A DNA stretch of 64,000 bases, from the NCBI RefSeq assembly GCF_036250695.1, contig NZ_CP109427.1, positions 2,480,001 to 2,544,000 on the forward strand, written 5' to 3'. Below are positions 57,331 to 64,000 of this stretch, piece after piece. The first letter of the stretch is position 1, and every line of letters begins with the position of its first letter. The translations under genes were made by a program, and so were the position numbers. Source of the DNA: Streptomyces sp. NBC_01497 (GTDB taxonomy: Bacteria; Actinomycetota; Actinomycetes; Streptomycetales; Streptomycetaceae). The notes under the pieces were generated by a model. It ran no database searches, was not told the origin of the DNA, and saw nothing but the letters and a program-made list of their open reading frames with translations.

Positions 57331-58800
57331 ATGGTGCTCAGGACGACGGACGAGGAGCGGGGCCCGAACGAGGGCGGCGCCGAAGAGGGAGCGCCACCAC
57401 GGCGGTTGCGGGCCTCGGCACTGCGGCCATGGAACGTGCTCGCCATCGCCATCTCCGCCATCTCGCCCACCACCTCCGTCTTCCTCGTCTACGGCTCCGG
57501 CCTCGGCTCGGCGGGTACCGGCGTGGTGTGGGCGTTCGTCATCGGCGCCGTCATCGCCCTCGCGATGTCGCTGTGTTACGCGGAGACCGGCTCGGTGTTC
57601 CCGTCGGCCGGCGGCGCGTACACCATCGTGCGGCGGGCGCTGGGGCCTGTGTCCGGGGGCGTCGCCGGGGTGCTGTTCCTGCTTCTCGCACTGGTGTCGA
57701 CGGCGTCGATCCTCGTGTCGTCGGCGACGTACCTCTCGTCGCTGGTGCCCGGCGGGCTGCCCGTCGGCTGGGTGGCGCTCGGCATGATGGTGCTGGTCAC
57801 CGCCCTGTCACTGGGGAAGATCGCGCCGGCGAGCTGGGTCGCGGGCGCGATGCTCGTCCTGGAGCTGGCGGTGGTGCTGGTGTTCACCGGCTTCGCCTTC
57901 GCCCACGCGTCGGGACAGAACGCGCCGTTCACCGCGCCCGCCGTGGCCGTGCACGACGGGAGCGCCGGCGGGGTGGTGACCGGTGTCGGCGCGGCGGGCC
58001 TCCTGGCCGCCGTGGTCCCCGCCCTCTTCGCGTTCAACGGCTACGACTGGCCGCTCTACTTCGCCGAGGAGTCACGCGGTCCCCGGCGCGCGCTGCCCCG
58101 GGCCGTGGTCGTCGCGGCGCTGGTGGCCGTAGTGGTCGAGGTGGCGGCCGTGATCGCCGCCACGTACGCGGTGCACGACCTCGGCACCACCGCGGCGGAC
58201 GCCTCACCCCTGTCCCTGATCGCCCATCAGGTGATGGGTCCGACCGGCGCCACGATCCTGCTGTCGGGCGTGGTGATCGCGATGTTCGACACCGGCCTCG
58301 CCGCCAACCTGGGCTATGCCCGCGTCTACTACGCGGCCGCCCGCGACGGCATGCTCCCCGGCCCCCTGAGCCGTTTCTTCGGCCGGGTGTCGGCCGGTTC
58401 GCGTGTCCCGGTGGCGGCCATCGCCTTCCTGTTCGTCGGCAACGGCCTGTTGTGCGTGTTCAGTTCGCTGAACGATCTGATCACCTTCACCGGCGTGGTG
58501 ATCGTCACCGTCTACCTGCTGGTCGCGGTGTCCGCCCTGGTGTGCCGGGTGCGCGACCGGTCCCTGCCCCGTGCCTTCCGCATGCCGCTGTGGCCCCTGC
58601 CGCCGCTGCTCGCGATCGCGGGCGTCGTCGTGGCCCTCACCCAACAGCACCCGCGCGACCTGGAGATCGCCCTGAGCGTGGCGCTCGCCGCGCTCATCGC
58701 GTACACCCTGTGCCGGCGCCGCCTGCCGGGCCGGCTGGACGAACTGCCGCACCCGGAGGCCCCGGACGCCTCAGGCGCCGCGCCCGAGGTGCGCGCCTGA
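57331..58800 (+). CDS. APC-superfamily amino acid permease
   Basis: 489 residues with about 12 membrane helices. The helix-1 unwound motif is ISAISPTTSVFLVYGSG and FAFNGYDWPLYFAEE is the helix-6 region. This is typical of the APC/GABA-permease-like group. The ATG at 57331 has AGGAGG seven bases upstream. It lacks a linked catabolic gene, so the substrate is unknown. Confidence 0.92.
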   Translation: MVLRTTDEERGPNEGGAEEGAPPRRLRASALRPWNVLAIAISAISPTTSVFLVYGSGLGSAGTGVVWAFVIGAVIALAMSLCYAETGSVFPSAGGAYTIVRRALGPVSGGVAGVLFLLLALVSTASILVSSATYLSSLVPGGLPVGWVALGMMVLVTALSLGKIAPASWVAGAMLVLELAVVLVFTGFAFAHASGQNAPFTAPAVAVHDGSAGGVVTGVGAAGLLAAVVPALFAFNGYDWPLYFAEESRGPRRALPRAVVVAALVAVVVEVAAVIAATYAVHDLGTTAADASPLSLIAHQVMGPTGATILLSGVVIAMFDTGLAANLGYARVYYAAARDGMLPGPLSRFFGRVSAGSRVPVAAIAFLFVGNGLLCVFSSLNDLITFTGVVIVTVYLLVAVSALVCRVRDRSLPRAFRMPLWPLPPLLAIAGVVVALTQQHPRDLEIALSVALAALIAYTLCRRRLPGRLDELPHPEAPDASGAAPEVRA

Positions 58801-58889
58801 CCGGGCTTCTCCCCGAATCCGTCACGCATCCCGGTCACGGGCGGTGCGATGGTGTCACGTCGGCGTACCGCCGGGCACCGCCGCACCGC

Positions 58890-59189
58890 TCACCGGCCGT
58901 TCCACATGGCGTGGTTGGCCTGCTTCGCGGCGGTGTAGTTGCCGTGTGCCGTGCCGACGATGGCGTGCAACGCCTTGAGCGCCGCGTGCAGTTCGGCGGA
59001 CTGCTTGGTCCAGTCGGCGTACGTCGTCTCGAAGGCGCCCCGCGTCTCGCCCCGCCATTTCTCCGCGAGCGACGTGACCACGCCGTCGAGCGCCGTGAGG
59101 TGGCGGTCGAGGTCGGTGGCGATCGCGTTGAGTTCGGTCTGGGCGTCCAGCAGGGTGGTGAACGTGACGCGCATCCTGCCGCTCTGCAT
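58890..59189 (-). CDS. Orphan WXG100 (ESAT-6-like) protein
   Basis: 99 residues, two helices joined by the W-R-G turn (residues 45-47, EKWRGETRGAF). It begins MQSGRMRVTF and ends ANHAMWNGR. WXG100 proteins are secreted by type VII systems, usually as pairs with an EccC ATPase nearby; no partner or secretion gene lies in this window. GAGGGGAG precedes the ATG. Confidence 0.8.
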   Translation of the reverse strand: MQSGRMRVTFTTLLDAQTELNAIATDLDRHLTALDGVVTSLAEKWRGETRGAFETTYADWTKQSAELHAALKALHAIVGTAHGNYTAAKQANHAMWNGR

Positions 59190-59513
59190 GGCGGCTCCCC
59201 TCGTCGCGCGGTGGCACAGATCTACCGAGGATGCCACGAGGGCTCCCGCCGCGGCGGCCGCGAAACCATCCTTGGGGTGGAACAGACCCTTCCTTGGACG
59301 CGATATGACCCGCCCCGGGTTTGCCGGGGCGCCGCGCACGGCCGCCTCGTCCCCGTATCCGGCCGGCTTCGTCGTGCGCCTCGGCTCGCACCCGTACGCG
59401 CGGGGCGTCTTGACACCTCGTCCGGGCAGGGCGAGTCTGGATTTATTCAGCTCTCGATGAATAATGACCGTCGAAAACCTGGACGGACGCCCGATCGGAC
59501 GGAGGCGGTCCAC
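59190..59513. other. Gap with TTGACA and AT-rich palindrome ahead of the flavin monooxygenase
   Basis: 324 bases between divergent genes. TTGACA lies at 59410-59415 and a strikingly AT-rich palindrome at 59443-59464. No gene is supported. Confidence 0.5.
59443..59464. promoter_or_regulatory. AT-rich operator-like palindrome upstream of the flavin monooxygenase
   Basis: TTATTCA-N8-TGAATAA (59443-59449 / 59458-59464) is a perfect 7-bp inverted repeat whose arms are AT-rich in a 72% GC genome. It lies 49 bases before the ATG and downstream of TTGACA (59410-59415), a position suited to TetR/MarR-type repression. No such regulator is adjacent. Confidence 0.6.
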
Positions 59514-60800
59514 ATGGCCGGCAGCACGCGATGCGTCGTCGTAGGGGGCGGCCCCGCCGGCATGGTGCTCGGCCTGCTGCTCGCGCGCGGCGGGGTCGAC
59601 GTCACCGTCCTGGAGAAGCACGCGGACTTCCTGCGTGATTTCCGCGGCGACACGGTTCACCCGTCGACCCTCACGCTGCTGGACGAACTGGGCCTCGGGG
59701 GCTGGTTCGAGGCACTGCCCCACAGCAGGGTCGACCGCGTCGAGCTACCCGGAACAGGCGGCCGCACGACGACCCTTGCCGACCTGTCCCGCCTGAACAT
59801 CGCCCACCCCTACATCGCCATGGCGCCGCAGTGGGATCTCCTCGACCTGCTCGCGGAGGCGGCCGCCCGCGAGCCGTCCTTCCACCTCGCGATGCGCCAC
59901 GAGGTGACGGGCCTCCTGCGCGAGCGCGACCGGATCGCCGGAGTCAACTACCGGACGCCGGACGGTGCCGAGGGGACGCTGCACGCCGACCTCGTGGTCG
60001 CGGCGGACGGCCGCCGGTCGGCGACGAGGCGCTCGGCGGGACTGCGCCCGGCCACCTTCCCCGTCCCGTTCGACGCGTGGTGGTTCCGGCTGCCGCGTCC
60101 CGCCCACGAGGACAGCGTCGGCCTGGTGCCCCGGATGGCGTCCCGCCGCTTCGCGGTGCTCATCCCCCGCGTCGGCTCCTACCAGATCGCGTACCTCACA
60201 CCCAAGGGCGAGGATCTGAGGGAGCTCGGCATCGAGGCGTTCCGGCGGGACGTCGCCCGCCTGTGTCCCTCGCTCGGCGACCGGGTCGACCAGCTCGCCT
60301 CGATGGACGACGTCTCGTTCCTGGACGTCCGGATGGACCGGCTGCACCGCTGGCACACCGACGGCCTGCTCTGCGTCGGCGACGCGGCGCACGCCATGTC
60401 ACCGGTGGGCGGCGTCGGCATCAATCTCGCCGTGCAGGACGCCGTCGCCGCGGCGGCCCTGCTCGCTTCTCCGCTGCTGCGCGGCCGGGTGACGCGGGCG
60501 GAGCTGGCCACGGTGCGCGCGCGGCGGCTGGCGCCGGTCGCGGCGGCCCAGTCCGTACAACGCGCCATGCACCGAACGCTCATCGGCCCGGTGATGGCCG
60601 GCCGGCGAAGCGCCCCGCCCGCTGCCGTGACCGGCCTCCTGGACCGCTTCCCCGCGCTGACCGTCGCCTCTGCCCACGTGCTGGGGGTGGGGCTCAGGCC
60701 GGAACACGCACCCGCCTTCGCGCGCCGGGCGCCGCTCCCGCCCCGGCAGGCCCGTCCGGCGCGGGACCGGGCCGCGGGGCCCGCGCAGCGCCAGGCCTGA
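59514..60800 (+). CDS. FAD-dependent monooxygenase (PHBH/aromatic hydroxylase type)
   Basis: 428 residues. GxGxxG-type VVVGGGPAGMVLGLLLA binds FAD ADP; the DG motif is VVAADGRRSATR; the third FAD motif is LLCVGDAAHAMSPVGGVG with NLAVQDA. It resembles class A hydroxylases acting on aromatic or polyketide substrates. ATG 59514 has GGAGG eight bases upstream; the much longer open frame in front has no family sequence. Confidence 0.92.
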   Translation: MAGSTRCVVVGGGPAGMVLGLLLARGGVDVTVLEKHADFLRDFRGDTVHPSTLTLLDELGLGGWFEALPHSRVDRVELPGTGGRTTTLADLSRLNIAHPYIAMAPQWDLLDLLAEAAAREPSFHLAMRHEVTGLLRERDRIAGVNYRTPDGAEGTLHADLVVAADGRRSATRRSAGLRPATFPVPFDAWWFRLPRPAHEDSVGLVPRMASRRFAVLIPRVGSYQIAYLTPKGEDLRELGIEAFRRDVARLCPSLGDRVDQLASMDDVSFLDVRMDRLHRWHTDGLLCVGDAAHAMSPVGGVGINLAVQDAVAAAALLASPLLRGRVTRAELATVRARRLAPVAAAQSVQRAMHRTLIGPVMAGRRSAPPAAVTGLLDRFPALTVASAHVLGVGLRPEHAPAFARRAPLPPRQARPARDRAAGPAQRQA

Positions 60801-60811
60801 CGCGCGGGACG

Positions 60812-61276
60812 TCAGTCGGTTGTGGCGGCCGCGCCCGCCGGAGCCGCACCCGAGGCCGCCGACGCCCCGCCGTCCGTCACGATGTCGAGCGTGACAGGGG
60901 TGCCCTTCTCGATCGTGCGGCTCACGGTGCACTCCCGCTCCACCGCCGTACGGATCGCGGCCGCGACCCGCTCGCGCGCGGCCTCGTCGAGCGCCGAAAG
61001 GTCCACATCGAGCCCGACGTGCAGAGCGTCGTACTCGTGACTGCCGGGACGCCGGTCGTTGCTCACGCTCGCCAGGAAGCGCGCGTCCTCGCCGGAACGG
61101 CGTACCACCAGCTCCTCGACCGTCACCGCCGCGCAGCCCGCCGCCGCGAGCTGCAGCAGCTCGCCCGGGGTGAACGAACCCTCGCCGCCGACCCGTCCGA
61201 TCGTCACCACCGCGCCGCGCGCGTTGCGTGCGGTGAACTCGTGCGATCCGGTCCGCTCGATCTCCAGCTCAGCCAT
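60812..61276 (-). CDS. OsmC-family peroxidase-like protein
   Basis: 154 residues. The two redox cysteines of OsmC/Ohr proteins are Cys48 (AAAGCAAVTVEE) and Cys116 (VERECTVSRTI). It likely reduces organic hydroperoxides with a thiol donor. It is convergent with the monooxygenase gene, ending 11 bases away. The tail is Ala/Gly-rich and low in complexity. Confidence 0.9.
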   Translation of the reverse strand: MAELEIERTGSHEFTARNARGAVVTIGRVGGEGSFTPGELLQLAAAGCAAVTVEELVVRRSGEDARFLASVSNDRRPGSHEYDALHVGLDVDLSALDEAARERVAAAIRTAVERECTVSRTIEKGTPVTLDIVTDGGASAASGAAPAGAAATTD

Positions 61277-61669
61277 GACTGTCCCGAACTCTTTTCTTTT
61301 CCCCGCCGTCGCCGTCCCGTCGTCGGTCGGAACCGGCCCGAGGGCCCTTTTGTTCCCGCCGGACACCTCCGGCGGCGACCCACTCCCCCGCCGCCCCGCG
61401 CACGCCACGGCATCCCCCGACCCGGCCGGACCGGCCCCGGCCGCCCAGGCGTCCCCTGACCACCGCCGCCACGCGTCCCGGTACGGTGCTTCTCAACGCA
61501 CCTCTCACTCCTTATGGCATATCCACCATTTCGTACCCTCCTCGACACCGTCCCGGAATGAACGCGAGGCGGGCACGCGTTGCCGCTTGACCCGGAGTGT
61601 GTGTACGCACCACCGTTCGCGGACCGGCCACCGCGCACGCTCCGTACGTCCCCGACCTGGAGCACCGCC
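61277..61669. other. 393-base divergent gap
   Basis: Contains the promoters of OsmC (minus) and the second APC permease (plus). The stretch 61490-61545 is AT-richer and may hold both promoters. No gene or clean palindrome is supported. Confidence 0.4.
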
Positions 61670-63070
61670 ATGCCACCCGAGGCCCCGACCCATCTCCGAC
61701 GGACCCTGTCGGTGAAGGACCTGATCGTCTACGGTCTGCTGTTCATCGGCCCGACCGCGCCCATCGGCGTGTTCGGCGTGCTGGACGCCAAGAGCGGCGG
61801 GGCGACCGCGCTCGTGTTCGTCGTCGCCACCGTCGCCATGGGCTTCACCGCCTGGTCGTACGCCCGCATGTCGGCGGCCGTGCCGAGAGCGGGTTCGGTC
61901 TCCGCGTACGCGACGGCGGGCCTCGGCCGCTGGCCCGGGTTCTTCGCCGGATGGATGGCGAGCCTCGACTACCTGTTCATCCCCGCGGTGGCGGCCCTGT
62001 TCACGGGCATCGCGACGCACTCGCTGGTGTCCGGCATCCCGACATGGCTGGCGACCGGCGTGGCCATCATCGTGTTCACCGCCCTGAATCTCGCCGGGGT
62101 CGGCATCGCCGCGCGCGTGGGCATGATCATGTTGATCATCGAGGTCGTGGTGCTGGCCATGTTCATCGTCGGCGCGATCGTCGTCCTCGTGCACGACGGC
62201 CCCAGCAGGGGCTGGCTGACGCCCTTGAGCAGTACCTCGAACCTCGCGATCGGCGGGGTGCTGGGGGCGGTGTCCGTCGCTGTCCTGTCCTTCCTCGGCT
62301 TCGACGCGATCGCCAGCTTCGCCGAGGAGAGCACCGGCGACTCCCGGGGGGTCGGCCGGGCCGTGCTGTTCTGCCTGGCGCTCGCGGGACTGCTGTTCGT
62401 GGCGCAGACCTACCTCGCGGACCTGATCAGCAACGTGAGCCCGGAGCACCTGGCCGCGCACCCGGCGGAGCAGGGCTCGGCCTTCTACTCGATCATCCGC
62501 GCCGCGATCGGCGGCTGGTTCGACACGACGGTCAGCGCCGTCAAGGCGGTCGGCCCGATCTTCTCCGCGCTGGTCGCGCAGGCCGCCGCGAGCCGCCTGA
62601 TGTACGGGATGGCCCGCCAGGGGCACCTGCCCTCCTGGCTCGGCCGCCTCAACCCCCGCACGCAGACGCCGCGCCCCGCGATCCTGCTGTCGGCCGGCGC
62701 GACCCTGGCCCTCTCCGTCTGGGCCGCGAACCAGCCCGACGGACTGGACACGCTCTCGTCCATGGTGACGGTGGGCGCGCTGGTGGCCTTCGCCCTGCTG
62801 CACGTGTCGGTGTTCGGCTACTTCGTGGTGCGCCCCGAGAGCCGGGCGCAGTCGACGGGCGCACGGGTCGCGGCGGTGGTCGTGCCCGTCCTGGGCGTGG
62901 CGATCATCATCGCGCTGCTCGTCGAGGCGAGCCATCTGGCGCTGATCGTCGGCGCGTGCTGGCTCGCGCTGGGCATCGTGGTCGCGATCGCCCGCTACGC
63001 GACCGGCCACCGCGGTGACGACGGCACATCGGCGGACCCGACGAGGACGGGGGACGCCCGGACGCCCTGA
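61670..63070 (+). CDS. APC-superfamily amino acid permease (second)
   Basis: 466 residues, about 12 membrane helices. Helix 1 has LLFIGPTAPIGVFGVLDAKSGG, and FLGFDAIASFAEES is the helix-6 motif, as in the YfnA/PotE-like group with a putrescine/polyamine-type SFAEES. GGAG is seven bases before the ATG. A strong hairpin follows the stop. Confidence 0.92.
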   Translation: MPPEAPTHLRRTLSVKDLIVYGLLFIGPTAPIGVFGVLDAKSGGATALVFVVATVAMGFTAWSYARMSAAVPRAGSVSAYATAGLGRWPGFFAGWMASLDYLFIPAVAALFTGIATHSLVSGIPTWLATGVAIIVFTALNLAGVGIAARVGMIMLIIEVVVLAMFIVGAIVVLVHDGPSRGWLTPLSSTSNLAIGGVLGAVSVAVLSFLGFDAIASFAEESTGDSRGVGRAVLFCLALAGLLFVAQTYLADLISNVSPEHLAAHPAEQGSAFYSIIRAAIGGWFDTTVSAVKAVGPIFSALVAQAAASRLMYGMARQGHLPSWLGRLNPRTQTPRPAILLSAGATLALSVWAANQPDGLDTLSSMVTVGALVAFALLHVSVFGYFVVRPESRAQSTGARVAAVVVPVLGVAIIIALLVEASHLALIVGACWLALGIVVAIARYATGHRGDDGTSADPTRTGDARTP

Positions 63071-63104
63071 CCGGGCGCGGCCCGCACACCTGCGGCACCC
63101 ACGG

Positions 63105-63156
63105 GGGACGGGACCGCCCGGGCCGGCGGCTTCGGCGGCCCGGGCGGTCCCGTCCC
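63105..63156. terminator. 21-bp perfect inverted repeat, bidirectional terminator
   Basis: The arms 63105-63125 and 63136-63156 are exact complements, with a loop that can pair further around TTCG. It lies between the convergent permease and dipeptidyl-peptidase genes, 34 and 59 bases from their stops. Confidence 0.85.
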
Positions 63157-63215
63157 GGTGTCAGGCGAAGGCGCAGGACCTGCGAGGTCCACGCCGGGCC
63201 TTCACCGTCACACCG

Positions 63216-64000
63216 TCACCGGAAGGACCGGTGCGGCGACGGCAGGACGACGTGCGACGGCGCCCGCCAGGTGCCCGACGGCGCCGGCAGGCCCGCCAGT
63301 GCTCCGGCACCGCCCACGACGGGCAGGGTGATCCCGCTCGCCGCGAGGTCCACGGTCACCGACGCCCCGGTGGCCTTGTCCCCCTGTACGTCGCCGTCCG
63401 TGCCGATGAGCACGACGGCGAGCCGGTGGCCGGCCTTGAAGCGGTAGTCCTGCGGAAGGGTGTCCCAGCTGACCGAGTAGTACGCGCCGGGCCGCAGCGC
63501 GCTCGGGTGGCTGAGCGAGTTCCGGTTCTGGGCGTCGAGGTAGCCGCGGGCGACGACGTTGACGTCCGAGGTCACCGTGTCGGTGGCGACCTGCTTGTAG
63601 CAGGCGTCGTCGACGGCGGTGCTCGCGCCGTGGCAGTCCTCGGTGGTGAGCGTCTTCACACCCTCACCGTTGCCCAGGTAGTTCACCCGGGTGTCCGTTC
63701 CGTAGTCCACGAGGAGCGCGCCGAGGTTCGCGGTGGGCTTGTCGAGCTTGACCCGCAGACTGACCTTCGGCGTACCCGAGACCCGCACGTCGTGGGTGAG
63801 CGGCGCCGTGGCGTAGGCGAGACGGTACGGCGCGGACGTCGCCGGGTCGCTCACAACGGTGGACTCGGACTGCTCCGTGTCGGCGTACGTGCCGGTGCCC
63901 GAGGAGGCCTTCAGGCCGAGGGAGCCGTCCTTCTGCGGGCGCAGCGTGACGGGGGCGGCGCCCGGCGCGGGCCAGTCGGCCTGCGTGGTCCACTGGTCGG
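63216..64000 (-). CDS. Xaa-Pro dipeptidyl-peptidase (CocE/NonD family), C-terminal part
   Basis: The gene enters from the right window edge; 260 C-terminal residues are seen. They form the jelly-roll C-terminal domain of X-Pro dipeptidyl-peptidase/cocaine-esterase proteins (DWPAPGA, then LRVKLDKPTANLGALLVDYG, PGAYYSVSWDTLPQDYRFKAGHRLAVVLIGTD). The catalytic domain and expected signal peptide are outside. In Streptomyces this is a secreted enzyme that removes X-Pro dipeptides. A GTG inside (63852-63854) is not the real start, because open frame with family sequence continues to the edge. Confidence 0.88.
   Translation of the reverse strand, partial: DQWTTQADWPAPGAAPVTLRPQKDGSLGLKASSGTGTYADTEQSESTVVSDPATSAPYRLAYATAPLTHDVRVSGTPKVSLRVKLDKPTANLGALLVDYGTDTRVNYLGNGEGVKTLTTEDCHGASTAVDDACYKQVATDTVTSDVNVVARGYLDAQNRNSLSHPSALRPGAYYSVSWDTLPQDYRFKAGHRLAVVLIGTDGDVQGDKATGASVTVDLAASGITLPVVGGAGALAGLPAPSGTWRAPSHVVLPSPHRSFR

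Noticed and set aside
57186..59513. Upstream extension of the flavin monooxygenase frame
   Set aside because: It overlaps the APC permease in another frame and shows no domain; GGAGG and ATG at 59514 start the FAD fold.

Overview
The window is about 72% GC, uses GTG and TTG starts as well as ATG, and has the strong G/C third-position bias of Streptomyces. The gene order chitinase C / DUF2550 / atpCDGAHFEBI / wecA-like / glyA-like / LMW-PTP / tsaC-like / prmC / prfA / rpmE / LCP / rho / thrB / thrC / hom / lysA / nrtL is the conserved Streptomyces core order, read here mostly on the minus strand. I therefore call it a Streptomyces chromosome segment. No tRNA, rRNA, CRISPR array, transposase or integrase was recognised.

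Core region (1-27.4 kb). The 3' part of a GH18 chitinase and a DUF2550 gene precede the complete F1Fo ATP synthase operon (atpI to atpC, 1696-9653). A strong terminator closes the operon and an extra hairpin lies between atpD and atpC. Cell-envelope and translation genes follow (polyprenyl-phosphate GlcNAc-1-P transferase, SHMT-like protein, LMW-PTP-like protein, TsaC/Sua5, PrmC, RF1, L31, LCP), then Rho and the aspartate-family genes thrB, thrC, hom, lysA and the ArgS-like nrtL. Two of these genes have changed active-site residues. The PTP has Ser in place of the nucleophilic Cys, and the SHMT-like protein has His-His in place of the catalytic Tyr-Tyr pair.

Mixed accessory region (27.9-41.6 kb). 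This holds a flavin oxidase, a single-domain response regulator, an aldo/keto reductase, a VOC protein and an ECF-like sigma factor with a TTA (bldA-dependent) codon. A secreted GH19 chitinase with a ricin-type lectin domain follows, with a DasR-like palindrome in its promoter. Next come a methyltransferase, a PuuE-like deacetylase, a two-domain molbindin that overlaps a small molybdopterin-domain protein tail to tail, a MarR-MFS efflux pair and a GNAT protein.

Peptide/amide uptake and breakdown cluster (41.6-54.7 kb). Ten minus-strand genes, most joined by 4-base start/stop overlaps, encode an S9 peptidase, an M20 amidohydrolase, a five-part Opp-type ABC importer, a deacetylase, an SDR and a threonine-synthase-like PLP enzyme. 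A GntR/FCD regulator lies upstream, and a near-consensus promoter overlapped by a perfect palindrome sits ahead of the first gene. This is the best candidate in the window for an undescribed pathway.

Right end (54.8-64 kb). A YeiH-type sulfate exporter is divergent from a LysR regulator across a matching palindrome. Two amino-acid permeases, an orphan WXG100 protein, a flavin monooxygenase with an AT-rich operator-like palindrome, an OsmC protein and the C-terminal part of a secreted Xaa-Pro dipeptidyl-peptidase complete the window.
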